A stretch of 53,933 nucleotides of DNA from Rubrivivax sp. (lineage in GTDB: Bacteria; Pseudomonadota; Gammaproteobacteria; Burkholderiales; Burkholderiaceae_C): positions 1 to 53,933 of the forward strand of contig JAUXRG010000120.1 of NCBI GenBank assembly GCA_030681795.1, given 5' to 3'. The notes below the pieces were generated by a model, which was not told where the DNA came from, ran no database searches, and saw only the letters and a list, made by a program, of their open reading frames with translations. The translations under genes and the position numbers were made by a program. Position 1 is the stretch's first letter; every line of letters starts with the position of its first letter. This document shows positions 41,856 to 51,002 of this stretch, piece by piece.

Positions 41856-43394
41856 TCAGGGTCCTGGCGATTCCTCTGCAATGAGGGCGCAGAAGTCGCC
41901 GAGCGTTCTCGAAAGGATCACTCGACGTAAAGGCAGGGCAGCTTTCAAGAGACGTTGTTTTCCCGCGCTTCCGCCGCCAAATGCGCCCCACGACACAAGT
42001 ATTGTCGGGGTGCCAAAGCGGTAAAACTCACGCCTGAGCACGCTCAGGAGTCCGGAAGGACCGTCAGGTACGACGGTAACCGTTACGCGCTCGTCGATCC
42101 CGGTGTCAACCTCCCATGCGGCGCCTTCCGGCAAATAGAGGTGGAAGCTCGCCTTCGGAAACGCTGTAAGTAGCGTCCTCTGGTCTTCATCCCACTTTCC
42201 AATGTGAGAGGAAGGTAACAGTATGACCGCCACTCGAGTGATTTTCTCCCGTCCACGCAGGAGAGCCGAGACGATGTCGCGCATTGGGATCAGCGCGGAT
42301 GAATCCGGCGCCAACTCAGATTCTCGTGGAAGTCGCAGACTTCCTTCCATATCATAATATGTTTCTGACAGCGCATTTGACCCAGAGAGGCTCGCGCACT
42401 GACGAATTTTCGGCTCCATGACGGAGCCTTTAAACTGCGACGCAAAAACAGATATTGCTCTAATCTTGCGGTCAAAGACGTCGTCAATGGCTTCGAACCT
42501 TCGCACGAGACGAGTTCCGTGTTTTCCGAAGGTATTGCACATCGCCACAGCGTGTTCCTCGGCGCTGTAGGTGGCGCTATTTACCGCGCTATATGGCAAG
42601 TCTTCATAGACCGAAATCTTCAAATTCGGATGGACAAGCCGCAGTTTGGCAGCCACCTTCATACATGCACTGCGCGTAGCGCGGTGGTCGATATGAGAGC
42701 CAAGTCCCATCGGAATCCAGATCTCGTCAGGCGATAATTTTTCGCACTCAGGCAATAGTGATTCTGCTATGGCGTTCACGGCGCCCGGTGTTGGCGATGT
42801 ATCCGTATATGCGCCGGCGGCTTCACTGAAATTTTCTAGTGTATCTAGAGACCACAGATTTGCCTCGCGAAACCGAAGCGGTGCATCTTCAAAATTCAGG
42901 CATGAATACTCTGCGCCGAATAGCGCAGCGGCAAGACGGGATTCTTCAAGCCGTAGGCTTGTGATTTTGTCGACATCGAAATACTCCCGTTTAAGATAGA
43001 AGTAGGACGTATAGTTGGACTTTTTTATCACGGAGAGAATGGTGATACGGTTATTACCTCTCCTGTGAAGCAGCCGACCGCCCACGCTGAGTGCAGCGTC
43101 ATCCATGTGGGGTTCGATCACCACCAAATGCGGGCGCTCTGGCGCAGCAAGCGGCGGGATCAGCTCAACGATCTCGAGAGATTGCCAGTGGTGAATCTTC
43201 TGGACCGCTGTTGGAAACCGCCGCGCAAGCTCACTGAAGGATGTGCGCCCATCTATCGCATCGAAGAGTTCAAGTTCGTCTTGGGCCAGTTCCAGCGTCG
43301 CACGCTTGGAAATCATGAAGTAGACGAGGTTGCCTTGCCGCCTATAGTGCGGCCGGATTTGAACAAGGTCTTCACCAGGATCATTGATTGTCAT
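41856..43394 (-). CDS. PIG-L-family deacetylase with PqqD-like N-terminal and extra C-terminal domain
   Basis: A 512-residue protein. Residues ~10-75 (IRPHYRRQGNLVYFMISKRA; DAIDGRTSFSELARRF) look like a PqqD-type winged helix, a peptide- or partner-binding unit. Residues ~85-270 are a PIG-L (LmbE) zinc deacetylase with VIEPHMDDAALSVGGRLLHR (first metal motif) and IPMGLGSHIDHRATRSACMK (second). The last ~130 residues (RVAVILLPSSHIGKWDEDQR; SGLLSVLRREFYRFGTPTIL) read as a further Rossmann-like domain I cannot name. ATG 43394 has GAGG close upstream; TTG codons before it are alternatives. A+T-richer than the flanks. Confidence 0.82.
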   Translation of the reverse strand: MTINDPGEDLVQIRPHYRRQGNLVYFMISKRATLELAQDELELFDAIDGRTSFSELARRFPTAVQKIHHWQSLEIVELIPPLAAPERPHLVVIEPHMDDAALSVGGRLLHRRGNNRITILSVIKKSNYTSYFYLKREYFDVDKITSLRLEESRLAAALFGAEYSCLNFEDAPLRFREANLWSLDTLENFSEAAGAYTDTSPTPGAVNAIAESLLPECEKLSPDEIWIPMGLGSHIDHRATRSACMKVAAKLRLVHPNLKISVYEDLPYSAVNSATYSAEEHAVAMCNTFGKHGTRLVRRFEAIDDVFDRKIRAISVFASQFKGSVMEPKIRQCASLSGSNALSETYYDMEGSLRLPRESELAPDSSALIPMRDIVSALLRGREKITRVAVILLPSSHIGKWDEDQRTLLTAFPKASFHLYLPEGAAWEVDTGIDERVTVTVVPDGPSGLLSVLRREFYRFGTPTILVSWGAFGGGSAGKQRLLKAALPLRRVILSRTLGDFCALIAEESPGP

Positions 43395-43441
43395 ACTTCC
43401 TCGCTGACCCAACAATTCAATCGTCTGAATTCATGCCCGAC

Positions 43442-44389
43442 TCACGCTTTACCTTTGGAGTGTCCAATAATTTCACCCCAGGTGTAATTCAACCGCAGTC
43501 GATGAAAGAATCTGGTGCGTGGGCCCATTGAAACGGTCCAACCGATCAAGTGCTTCAACGCCCTTCCAAAAAGATACCTTGGTACACCAAGAAGTCTTAC
43601 AGATTGATCGGACTCGGCATGTCGCGTCGCCTCTGATTTTCCACAATTGAACTGCCACGCAAGAAGATACTTCTTCGTCAAACGCTCAGGATAGACCGGA
43701 TGATGGACGATTACCGAAGGAATGTAATAGAACCCTTCGCCTTTGTCCTTCAGACGGCAACAATACTCCGTATCTTCCGAGAAACCAAGGATCTTCCCCT
43801 TCGGCCCCAAGTCCGTTCGAAAACTTCCGTTTTCCTCGAGGGCACTCCGCCTAAAGAACATATTGCAACCGCCAGGTGTTGAGTAATATGTCGCCTCGCC
43901 ATAGGGTACTTCATCGTCGCCGTCCTGGCGGTCTACAAATGGGCTCTTCAGGAATCCCATCGATCCCTCCAAGTCCAGCCACTGCGGCAAGCAATCTGGA
44001 TAGAGTGCTACGACTTTGCCACCAAAGCACCGATATTGAGGATATTTCTTTGCGGCGTCGATTATTCCGACGAGATAGTTTTGATCGACAACCACATCAT
44101 CATCTGTAAAGGCAATCATGTCCCCAGACAACTTGTCCAGCGCCTTGTTCAGCGCGTAAGATTTACCCTGTCGCTCTTCAAATACATACCTCACCGAAGG
44201 GTTTCTATGAGACGACAGCGCTTGGACCAGACTGCGCGTCCCGTCGGTGGAATTATTGTCTACGACGATGATTTCGACGAACGTGTGATCCGGAACACGG
44301 GCCTTTACTAAACTATCCAAGACCCGAGACAATCTCTTCGCACGATTATATGTACAAATAACCACATTCAATGTGGTTGTTTCACTCAT
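43442..44389 (-). CDS. GT2 family glycosyltransferase
   Basis: A 315-residue GT-A transferase starting TTLNVVICTYNRAKRLSRVL, with VVDNNSTDGTRSL, ERQGKSYALNKALDKLSGDM and AFTDDDVVVDQNYL (DDD metal site), then PGGCNMFFRRSALEENGSFR and GFSEDTEYCCRL (catalytic-base region). ATG 44389 is chosen; a GTG 4 codons earlier is possible. It precedes the PIG-L gene by 47 bases, and both share an A+T-rich composition, so they may have arrived together. The 148 bases between it and the ligase gene hold no gene. Confidence 0.92.
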   Translation of the reverse strand: MSETTTLNVVICTYNRAKRLSRVLDSLVKARVPDHTFVEIIVVDNNSTDGTRSLVQALSSHRNPSVRYVFEERQGKSYALNKALDKLSGDMIAFTDDDVVVDQNYLVGIIDAAKKYPQYRCFGGKVVALYPDCLPQWLDLEGSMGFLKSPFVDRQDGDDEVPYGEATYYSTPGGCNMFFRRSALEENGSFRTDLGPKGKILGFSEDTEYCCRLKDKGEGFYYIPSVIVHHPVYPERLTKKYLLAWQFNCGKSEATRHAESDQSVRLLGVPRYLFGRALKHLIGWTVSMGPRTRFFHRLRLNYTWGEIIGHSKGKA

Positions 44390-44537
44390 GATCTCGTTCA
44401 CTTATATGTGGCAGTTATATTCACTGGCAGTTTGACCGACAAATTCTGCGATTGGCAGTAGCGGAGCACTGCGTCTAGCCTGCTTGCCTATGCGCTTCGA
44501 ATCGAGCCACGGTCCAAGGAGCCGATCGAAGGCCAAG

Positions 44538-45842
44538 TCAAGGCGAGGCGTTCAACCGCGCAGCTTGCGGGTTAAGACCCTGCATGGCTGCCTCCGCACT
44601 GATGCGCCGCTTTGGCTCGACCACCACCATGTAGTGGACAACAACAACGATCGCGACCAGATGGTAGATGTAGTCGAAGTAGGCGAGCCCCAGGAAGGCA
44701 CCAGCTGACAGGTACGCCACCATCGAGACCTGGATCATCGCTACGAGGTCCTTGGCCCACAGCGTCTCGGGATGCTTTCTTGCGTAGCGCGCCACCGAAC
44801 TGCATTTCATCCAGGTGAGCCCCAGCAGCGAAAGAAACAGGATCAACCCGGGCCAGCCATGTTCACCGAGAACCTCGAAGTAGATGCTGTGCACATCGCG
44901 GACATTGGTGGGATCCGGCGCATACTTTTGAAAAACCATTCGACCCCAGGTTTCAAACCCACCGCCGAAGATGCGGTCGTTGCCGAGGTTCCATGCCATC
45001 CACCAAGCGTTGATTCGGCCCTGCGCGGACTCGTCCTGCTCATAGGTTTGGATCGTATGCATGCGCTCGAACCAGGCCTCCGGCATGAGGCTCAGCCCGA
45101 TCAGCCCAGACGCCAGGATCAGAGCGCCGGTCACGATCTTGTTGCGGCTCTTCCACCAAAACATGCCACCCGTCAGCGTGAGCGCCACCAATGCGCCCCG
45201 CGACTGGGTACCGAACGCGGCGATGGCCGTCAGGATCATGCCTGCCATCAAACCCAGCCTGATGAGCCGGTGCTTCTCCTGCAGTTGCAGGTAGCGCATC
45301 AGCGGAATGGTCATGACCATGGCCAGAGCCAGTTCGTTGTTGCCTCCGATGAAGGTACCTTCAGGTCCCTGAACCCGGTGAACGCCACCCTTCAGAACGG
45401 TAAACAGCCCGCCCTTCAAGCCGTAGAAGCCCAGGGACAGCACAACGATCCAGACGAACAGATGCACTTTCTGCCGGGAGGTCAGCATCAACAGGGCCAT
45501 GAAGGTCAGGATCTGGATCTTGATGACCTTGGTGTATTGCTCCGACGCCAAGCCGAAGTAAAACGCCTGGGTCGTGGTGAGCCCCATCCAGACGACGAAG
45601 ATCACCAGCACGGCGATCTCGCGGCTCCACACCATGCGCTTGGCTTCCTTCGAAATCAGCATGCCGATCAGCGTGGCGATGGCGACGATCTGCACCACCG
45701 GCATGCTGAGCATGAAGCCGTAACACAGGCGGTGCGGGTTCATGTAGCCCAACCAGGCCAGCAGCAAGATGCCCCAGAAGGGACGCCTCAAGATGAACGG
45801 CAACGAACCAAAGACGATTGTCGCGACGAGGAGGTCACGCAT
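44538..45842 (-). CDS. Exosortase A system-associated O-glycosylation ligase (PEP_O_lig_1-like)
   Basis: A 434-residue polytopic membrane protein. The N-terminus (MRDLLVATIVFGSLPFILRR, then PFWGILLLAWLGYMNPHRL) and segments such as GPEGTFIGGNNELALAMVMT, FGTQSRGALVALTLTGGMFW and DVHSIYFEVLGEHGWPGLIL are what I remember of the putative O-glycosylation ligases encoded with exosortase A. They belong to the O-antigen ligase superfamily; transfer of glycans to PEP-CTERM proteins is proposed for them, not shown here. Its start overlaps the end of the PaaK-like gene by 8 bases, indicating co-translation. Confidence 0.93.
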   Translation of the reverse strand: MRDLLVATIVFGSLPFILRRPFWGILLLAWLGYMNPHRLCYGFMLSMPVVQIVAIATLIGMLISKEAKRMVWSREIAVLVIFVVWMGLTTTQAFYFGLASEQYTKVIKIQILTFMALLMLTSRQKVHLFVWIVVLSLGFYGLKGGLFTVLKGGVHRVQGPEGTFIGGNNELALAMVMTIPLMRYLQLQEKHRLIRLGLMAGMILTAIAAFGTQSRGALVALTLTGGMFWWKSRNKIVTGALILASGLIGLSLMPEAWFERMHTIQTYEQDESAQGRINAWWMAWNLGNDRIFGGGFETWGRMVFQKYAPDPTNVRDVHSIYFEVLGEHGWPGLILFLSLLGLTWMKCSSVARYARKHPETLWAKDLVAMIQVSMVAYLSAGAFLGLAYFDYIYHLVAIVVVVHYMVVVEPKRRISAEAAMQGLNPQAARLNASP

Positions 45843-47202
45843 GGGTCGGGCTTCCTTGGGGCATGTTCTCGACCTTGCTGACCACGTAGCGGTATTTGCC
45901 GGATTTTTCGGGTGGGATCTCGGCGACCTGTTCGACGACGATCTCGACCCTGGCACCGAGCCGGGCCTGGGCCTTGTGAATGATGTCGGGCACGCATGAC
46001 GCGACGAAGGCGCTGTCGGTGACCAGCAGGATCCGGGTTTGCAACAGGCTCTCTTGAATGATCTTGAACTGCTGCAATCCCGGCAAGTCGCGCAGGATAT
46101 AGATCAACGCCAGGCCATGCATCACCGTGCCATCGGCCGCGACCACGAAATCCGTCGTGCGGCCCTGGATCTCTTTCAGCATGGGCAGGCCTCGGCCACA
46201 AGCGCAAGTGCGGTCGTCCAGCACCGCCACGTCGCCCGTGCGGTAGCGGATGAACGGAAAGTCCTGGGTCGCCAGGTGCGTGATGACGATCTCCCCGGCC
46301 TGCCCGGGTGGCAGCACGCGGCCTTCGCGGTCGACGATCTCGACCACGATGTCTTCGGCCGTCAGGTGCATGCCGCCACTCGGGCATTGGTGCGCGATGA
46401 AGCCGGCGTCGCGCCCGCCGTAGCCGTTGGCGACCCTGCAGCCGAACACGCGCTCGATGGCGGCGCGCTGCTCGTCGTAAAGGCGCTCGCTGGTGACGAA
46501 GGCCACCTTGAGGCCCAGGTCGTCCATGCGCTGGCCGCGTTGCTCGGCGTGGCGCGCGATGTGGCTGATGGCACTGGGGTAGCCGAACAGCATCTTGGGC
46601 CGGCGGCGGCGGATGGCGGCGACGAAGCTGTCCAGTTTGGTCTCGCTCATCTCGAAGGCGGGCAGCAGTTCGGTGCGCAGGAGCCCATCGCGCAGCGCGC
46701 GGATGCGGTCCTGGCTGCCGAGTTCGATGGGCGAGCCCCAGACGACGATTTCTGGGTCGCCGATGTCCACGCCCCACCAGCGCGTGGCGCGCCATTTGGC
46801 AGCTACGTCGTGGCTGACGCGCTCGTTGCCGATGAAGAAGATCAGCGGCTCGCCACTGCTGCCACCGGTGTTGAAACGCGCCAGACCGCGGGCTTGCGGG
46901 TGCTTCATGGCGTCGGAGTGGGCGCGTATGGTGGCTTTGTCCAGCAGCGGCAGGGCCTGCAGGTCTTGCACGCCGGCCACGGCGCGTGGGTCGAAGCGCA
47001 ATTGCGTGAACAGGTCGCGCCAGTAGGGCACCTGTGCGGCGGCGGTCAGCAAGGCGCGCAGGCGCTCGGCCTGCAGCGCGGCGATCTGCTCCGGCGCCCA
47101 CCACTGGGTCTTCTCCAGGCGGCGGCGCGCGGCCACGGTGGTGTGGCCCTTCAGGCGCTCGTGCAGCGGAAAGAGCAGGTTCGAGGCCAGCGGCGTGTAC
47201 AT
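45835..47202 (-). CDS. PaaK/CapK-like adenylate-forming enzyme
   Basis: A 455-residue protein of the phenylacetate-CoA ligase-like family. AMP-forming motifs are visible: RFNTGGSSGEPLIFFIG (residues ~118-134, P-loop), NGYGGRDAGFIAHQCPSGGM, VITHLATQDFPFIRYRTGDV (catalytic Asp) and DDRTCACGRGLPMLKEIQGR, TTDFV. Such CapK-type members occur in polysaccharide clusters, where they may activate a carboxylic acid for transfer to a sugar; the substrate is unknown. ATG 47202 fits the family start (MYTPLASNLLFPLHERLKG). Gaps to neighbours are 11 bases upstream and an 8-base overlap downstream. Confidence 0.92.
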   Translation of the reverse strand: MYTPLASNLLFPLHERLKGHTTVAARRRLEKTQWWAPEQIAALQAERLRALLTAAAQVPYWRDLFTQLRFDPRAVAGVQDLQALPLLDKATIRAHSDAMKHPQARGLARFNTGGSSGEPLIFFIGNERVSHDVAAKWRATRWWGVDIGDPEIVVWGSPIELGSQDRIRALRDGLLRTELLPAFEMSETKLDSFVAAIRRRRPKMLFGYPSAISHIARHAEQRGQRMDDLGLKVAFVTSERLYDEQRAAIERVFGCRVANGYGGRDAGFIAHQCPSGGMHLTAEDIVVEIVDREGRVLPPGQAGEIVITHLATQDFPFIRYRTGDVAVLDDRTCACGRGLPMLKEIQGRTTDFVVAADGTVMHGLALIYILRDLPGLQQFKIIQESLLQTRILLVTDSAFVASCVPDIIHKAQARLGARVEIVVEQVAEIPPEKSGKYRYVVSKVENMPQGSPTHA

Positions 47203-47213
47203 CACCCGCGACT

Positions 47214-48485
47214 TTACGGGCGCTGGGCCTGGCCGGTGCCGGTGGCGGGTGCCACGCCGGCGGCCGGGGCGCGGCACAGCGCACGGAACTCGGCTTCCAG
47301 GACGTCCACGCGGTGCTCCCAGGTGTTGGCCTGGGCATATTCGCGGATGGCGGCGCGGTCCCAGGCCCGGCCCAGCGCAGCGTGCATCGCCGCGGTGAGT
47401 GCGCCGGCGTCACCAAAGGGCACCACCGTGCCCAGCTCGGGGCGGCACACCACCTCGGCGTTGCCACCCACGTTTGTGGTCACCACCGGCAGGCCGCAGG
47501 CCATGGCCTCCAGGAAGACGTTGGCCCAGCCTTCGTTGCGCGTGGCGAGCACGAAGACGTCGGCCGCCGAGAGCACGCGGTGCAGCTCCTGCGGCGGCAC
47601 CGGGCCGGTGAAGTGCACGCGATCGGCCAGGCCCAGCTCGCGCACTTGAGCCTTCAGCCGCTCGGTCCAGTCGCCCTCCGGGCTGGGGCCGCCCACAACG
47701 AGCAGGTGTGCCTGGCTGCCCTTTGCGTGCAATGCCGGCAGGCAGGCTATGACGCGGTGAAAGCCCTTGCGCTCGCACAGCCCGCCCACGCTGACGAGCA
47801 CGGGCGCACCCGGGGGCAGGCCGAGCGCGGCCCGCGCCTGCGTGCGGTCGATGGGGCGAAAGCGCTCCAGGTCCACCCCGTTGCCGACCACGCGCACGCG
47901 CTCGGGCGGTACGCCCATGCCCAGCGCCACCTGGCGCAGCGATTCGCTCACCGCAAATACGCGGTCGGCCCGTTGCAGTGCCTGGGCCACCAGCGGGCGA
48001 AGCGACGGGTCTTGCGCATGCCGCGCCTCAGTGCCGCGCATGGTGATGGTCACCGGCACACCCAGCCAGCGGCCCAGCCGGGTGGCCGCAAAGCCGTCGG
48101 GGTAAGCGAAGTGCGCGTCCAGCACGTCCAGCCGGCCGGCACGCTGCAACGCGCGCAACCGCGGCCAGGCGCCCAGGGCCATGAACCAGCCGTCCAGGCG
48201 CTTGAGCACGCCGGGCAGGCTGAAAAAACGCGGGTACCAGACTGGGGTGCCGAATTGCGCTTCCTCGCGCGGGGCGCCGGGGCGGAAACCCGGCCGCCAG
48301 CGCGCCAGCAGGCGCTGCAGCGGGAACCAGGGGCTGGGCGCGACCACCACCAAGGGCAGCCGCCGGCCGACGCGGAACATGCGCTCGCGGATGAACAGCC
48401 CCGCCACGGGTTGCGCAGCGCTGGGGAACAGGCTGCTGAGGACGACTACATGCGGGCCCGCGGGAAGGTCACGTTCTTGCCCCAT
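47214..48485 (-). CDS. GT4 family glycosyltransferase (TuaC-like)
   Basis: A 423-residue GT-B transferase. N-terminal domain: HVVVLSSLFPSAAQPVAGLF, then IRERMFRVGRRLPLVVVAP. C-terminal domain: ERVRVVGNGVDLERFRPIDR, VSVGGLCERKGFHRVIACLP and VLATRNEGWANVFLEAMACG, followed by LPVVTTNVGGNAEVV, with the conserved Glu residues of the nucleotide-sugar site. The opening resembles TuaC-type enzymes. ATG 48485 starts 4 bases after the methyltransferase stop. Sugar specificity is not readable. Confidence 0.93.
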   Translation of the reverse strand: MGQERDLPAGPHVVVLSSLFPSAAQPVAGLFIRERMFRVGRRLPLVVVAPSPWFPLQRLLARWRPGFRPGAPREEAQFGTPVWYPRFFSLPGVLKRLDGWFMALGAWPRLRALQRAGRLDVLDAHFAYPDGFAATRLGRWLGVPVTITMRGTEARHAQDPSLRPLVAQALQRADRVFAVSESLRQVALGMGVPPERVRVVGNGVDLERFRPIDRTQARAALGLPPGAPVLVSVGGLCERKGFHRVIACLPALHAKGSQAHLLVVGGPSPEGDWTERLKAQVRELGLADRVHFTGPVPPQELHRVLSAADVFVLATRNEGWANVFLEAMACGLPVVTTNVGGNAEVVCRPELGTVVPFGDAGALTAAMHAALGRAWDRAAIREYAQANTWEHRVDVLEAEFRALCRAPAAGVAPATGTGQAQRP

Positions 48486-48489
48486 GGGT

Positions 48490-49446
48490 TCACCCGCCGT
48501 GCTTGCGCATGACGAGCCAGAAACCCAGCCAGGACAGGTCTTCGTCGCTGAGGGACTTGAACTCGGGCGCCAGGGTGGCTCGCACGCCAGAGACGTGTTC
48601 CTGTGCGGCGAGCTTGGTCGGCTGCAGTTCAGCCACATCCGCGCCCAGGCGCTGCAGGATGGAGCGGTATTTGTCGATGCGCCAACGGTTGGGGACGCCC
48701 TTTTCCGAGTACATCAGTTGCCATAGCGTGTGGGACCAGGCCAGGAAGTCCAGCGGGTTGGACATATGCAGGCCGTGGCTGCGCAGGTCGACCTGGTGGA
48801 TCGCCAGCGCGCCCGGGCGCAGGGCCGCGGTCATGTCGGCAAAGGTGGCCGCCAGGTCGTCGACATGCTCCAGGACGGCGCGCGAAAACACCAGATCCAC
48901 GGCATCCTGCAGCCCGGAGAGGCCGCTGGGGCGGACCAGGTATTCGATGCGCTCCGGCGCGAAGCCAGCGGCGGGGTTGTCGGCGTTGACCAGGCAGGCC
49001 ACCAGGCGATCACGCTCCTGGCCGCGGCAGCCGTCGATGAGGTCCCCCAGCACGCGTGCGTTCTTGGGCGACAGGTTGACGAGCGGGAAGCGGTCGACGC
49101 AGTACACCTTGCGGGCGCCACGCGCCACCATCAGCGCCGCTACGCCCGGCAGATCACCAGGCCCGTATTCCATGAGTGTCTTGCCGGCCAGGAAGCCCGG
49201 CACATCGGCCGGCGCAATGCGCAGCTGTTCGAAGTAGGCGTCGACGCAGTCGCGGAAGTACTGTGCGATGTCGGCGGGTGCCTCTTCGGCCGCGGCACCG
49301 CGACCGGTTTGCCCTGTCAGGCGCACGTAGAGCGCGGGCGCAAACCGCGCGAGTTGATTGGACGCCATGGCGCGCAGCACCCGACCCGGCGCGCCGAGCA
49401 GGCTATAGGTGAACGGCCCTGTCCGCGAGGCGCTGGCTGGTGCCAT
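48490..49446 (-). CDS. SAM-dependent methyltransferase (class I)
   Basis: A 318-residue protein with the Rossmann motif I in GKTLMEYGPGDLPGVAALMV (residues ~95-110), the acidic end of strand 2 in KVYCVDRFPL, and the post-motif DLVFSRAVLEHVDDLAATFA and ALRPGALAIHQVDLRSHG. The front 90 residues include a helical region with a conserved FRDCVDAYFEQL. It probably methylates a sugar, or a lipid or polymer end in this cluster. ATG 49446 lies one base after the preceding stop; the longer upstream frame overlaps the previous gene and is not credible. Confidence 0.88.
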   Translation of the reverse strand: MAPASASRTGPFTYSLLGAPGRVLRAMASNQLARFAPALYVRLTGQTGRGAAAEEAPADIAQYFRDCVDAYFEQLRIAPADVPGFLAGKTLMEYGPGDLPGVAALMVARGARKVYCVDRFPLVNLSPKNARVLGDLIDGCRGQERDRLVACLVNADNPAAGFAPERIEYLVRPSGLSGLQDAVDLVFSRAVLEHVDDLAATFADMTAALRPGALAIHQVDLRSHGLHMSNPLDFLAWSHTLWQLMYSEKGVPNRWRIDKYRSILQRLGADVAELQPTKLAAQEHVSGVRATLAPEFKSLSDEDLSWLGFWLVMRKHGG

Positions 49447-49447
49447 C

Positions 49448-50653
49448 CTAGGCAACTTGAAGGGCCAGGCGCTCGAACGGCGCGCGGTAGTGCGCCGCAC
49501 TGGCGCCCCAGTTGCGCTCGGCTTCGACAAACCGCCGCCCGGCCGCGCGCAGCGCGGGCCAGTCGTCGCGCCGCGCCAGCAGGTCCAGCACGGCGCCAGC
49601 CAATGCGCCGGCGCTGCCCGCCTTGAAGAGCATGCCGGTCTCGCCATGCCGGATGAGTTCCTTGTGCCCGCCCACGTCGCTGGCCACCAGAAGGCGCCCC
49701 TGCGCCATGGCTTCCAGCGGCTTCAGCGGCGTGACGAGTTCCGTCAGGCGCATGCTGTGGCGCGGGTAGGTCAGCACGTCCACCAGGTCGTAGTAGCGCT
49801 GCACCTCGGCGTGCGGCACGCGGCCGGTGAAGACCACCTTGTCGGCCAGGCCGAGTTGCTGCGCCTGCGCCTTGAGCGCCGCTTCCTGCGGGCCGCCGCC
49901 GACCAGCAGCACGCGCAGGTCGCCACGCTTGCGCAGCAGCGCCGGCAGCGCGGCCAGCAGCAGGTCGAGCCCTTCGTAGGCGTAGAAGCTGCCAATGAAG
50001 CCCAGCACGGTGGCGCCGTCCAGGCCCAGGTGGGTCTTGAGCGCCGCGTCGGGCGTGCCGCCGGGCCCGAAGGTGTCGATGTCCACCGCGTTGGGGATCA
50101 CCGTGATCTTGTCGGCGGCGATGCCGCGCGCAGCGATGTCGGCTCGCAGGCCTTCGCAGATGGTGAACACGTGCGCGGCCTGGCGCAGCGCGTGCGTCTC
50201 CAGCCGGCGCGTCAGGCGGTAGCGCAGGCTGCCCTCTGTGGTGGTGCCGTGGTCCACGGCGGCGTCTTCCCAGAAGGCGCGCACCTCGTAGACCACGGGG
50301 ATGCCCAGCTCGCGCCCCACGCGCAGCGCCGGGATGGCGTTGAGCACCGGCGAATGGGCGTGCAGGATGTGAGGCTGCACCTGGCGCGCCACCTCCAGCA
50401 GGCGCTGCTGGGTGGCCTTCATCAGCGCGTTTTCGGCCAGGCCAGGCAGCCTGGGGCCGCGGGGTGCGGGGGTGCGATGGAAGTGCCAGCCATCGACGGT
50501 TTCTTCCGCGCCGCAGGGCGCGGCGTGCTTGGGGCTGGTGAGGTGGAAGGTCTCCCAGCCCAGCTTGCGCTGTTCGCGCAGGAGAGCCAGCGTGCGGAAG
50601 GTGTAGCCGCTGTGCAGCGGGATGGAGTGGTCGAGGACGTGGAGGATGCGCAT
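49448..50653 (-). CDS. PEP-CTERM/exosortase A-associated GT4 glycosyltransferase (Daro_2409 type)
   Basis: A 401-residue GT-B transferase that begins MRILHVLDHSIPLHSGYTFR, then TLALLREQRKLGWETFHLTS, the start I associate with the exosortase A-linked Daro_2409 family. The C-terminal signature is LTYPRHSMRLTELVTPLKPL, then EAMAQGRLLVASDVGGHKEL, with GETGMLFKAG. ATG 50653 is used; an ATG directly before it (50656) is equally possible. It heads a tight run of five leftward genes (49448 down to 44538). On its upstream side two TA modules intervene before the amidotransferase gene. Confidence 0.94.
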   Translation of the reverse strand: MRILHVLDHSIPLHSGYTFRTLALLREQRKLGWETFHLTSPKHAAPCGAEETVDGWHFHRTPAPRGPRLPGLAENALMKATQQRLLEVARQVQPHILHAHSPVLNAIPALRVGRELGIPVVYEVRAFWEDAAVDHGTTTEGSLRYRLTRRLETHALRQAAHVFTICEGLRADIAARGIAADKITVIPNAVDIDTFGPGGTPDAALKTHLGLDGATVLGFIGSFYAYEGLDLLLAALPALLRKRGDLRVLLVGGGPQEAALKAQAQQLGLADKVVFTGRVPHAEVQRYYDLVDVLTYPRHSMRLTELVTPLKPLEAMAQGRLLVASDVGGHKELIRHGETGMLFKAGSAGALAGAVLDLLARRDDWPALRAAGRRFVEAERNWGASAAHYRAPFERLALQVA

Positions 50654-50714
50654 CATCCGGGGCTCAGGTGCCACGAGCCGCCGCAGCGACATCGGCATGG
50701 GTGAGTGGCACTTC

Positions 50715-50739
50715 AAAGTACAATTTCGCGTACAACTTT
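50715..50739. promoter_or_regulatory. Imperfect palindrome upstream of the YefM antitoxin
   Basis: AAAGTAC at 50715-50721 and GTACAACTTT at 50730-50739 form an inverted repeat with an AAAGT/ACTTT outer arm and GTAC/GTAC inner arms. YefM proteins bind TGTACA-type palindromes upstream of their gene, so this is a likely operator. Confidence 0.5.
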
Positions 50740-50750
50740 GGAGATCCCGG

Positions 50751-51002
50751 ATGGATGCGATCAGCTACTCGGCGGCCCGTGCCAACCTGGCCTCTGTGAT
50801 GGACCGGGTTTGCGACGACCACGAAGCGCTGATCATCACGCGCAACGGCGAGCAGTCGGTGGTGATGCTCTCGCTGGAGGACTACAAGGCGCTGGAGGAA
50901 ACCACCTACCTGTTGCGCAGCCCTGCCAACGCGCGCCGCTTGCTCACGGCCGCTGCGGAGCTGAACGCCGGCCAAGGCACCGAGCGAGCGCTGGTGCCGT
51001 GA
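50751..51002 (+). CDS. yefM: YefM/Phd-family antitoxin
   Basis: An 83-residue antitoxin with the Phd/YefM start MDAISYSAARANLASVMDRV, then CDDHEALIITRNGEQSVVML, SLEDYKALEETTYLLRSPAN and ARRLLTAAAELNAG, in full agreement with YefM. It neutralises YoeB and represses the operon. ATG 50751 follows TTTGGAGATCCCGG with GGAG well placed. Its stop overlaps the toxin start (GTGA). The pair looks complete. Confidence 0.94.
   Translation: MDAISYSAARANLASVMDRVCDDHEALIITRNGEQSVVMLSLEDYKALEETTYLLRSPANARRLLTAAAELNAGQGTERALVP

Noticed and set aside
46039..47649. 536-codon rightward frame across the PaaK-like and GT4 genes
   Set aside because: Antisense shadow without any motif.
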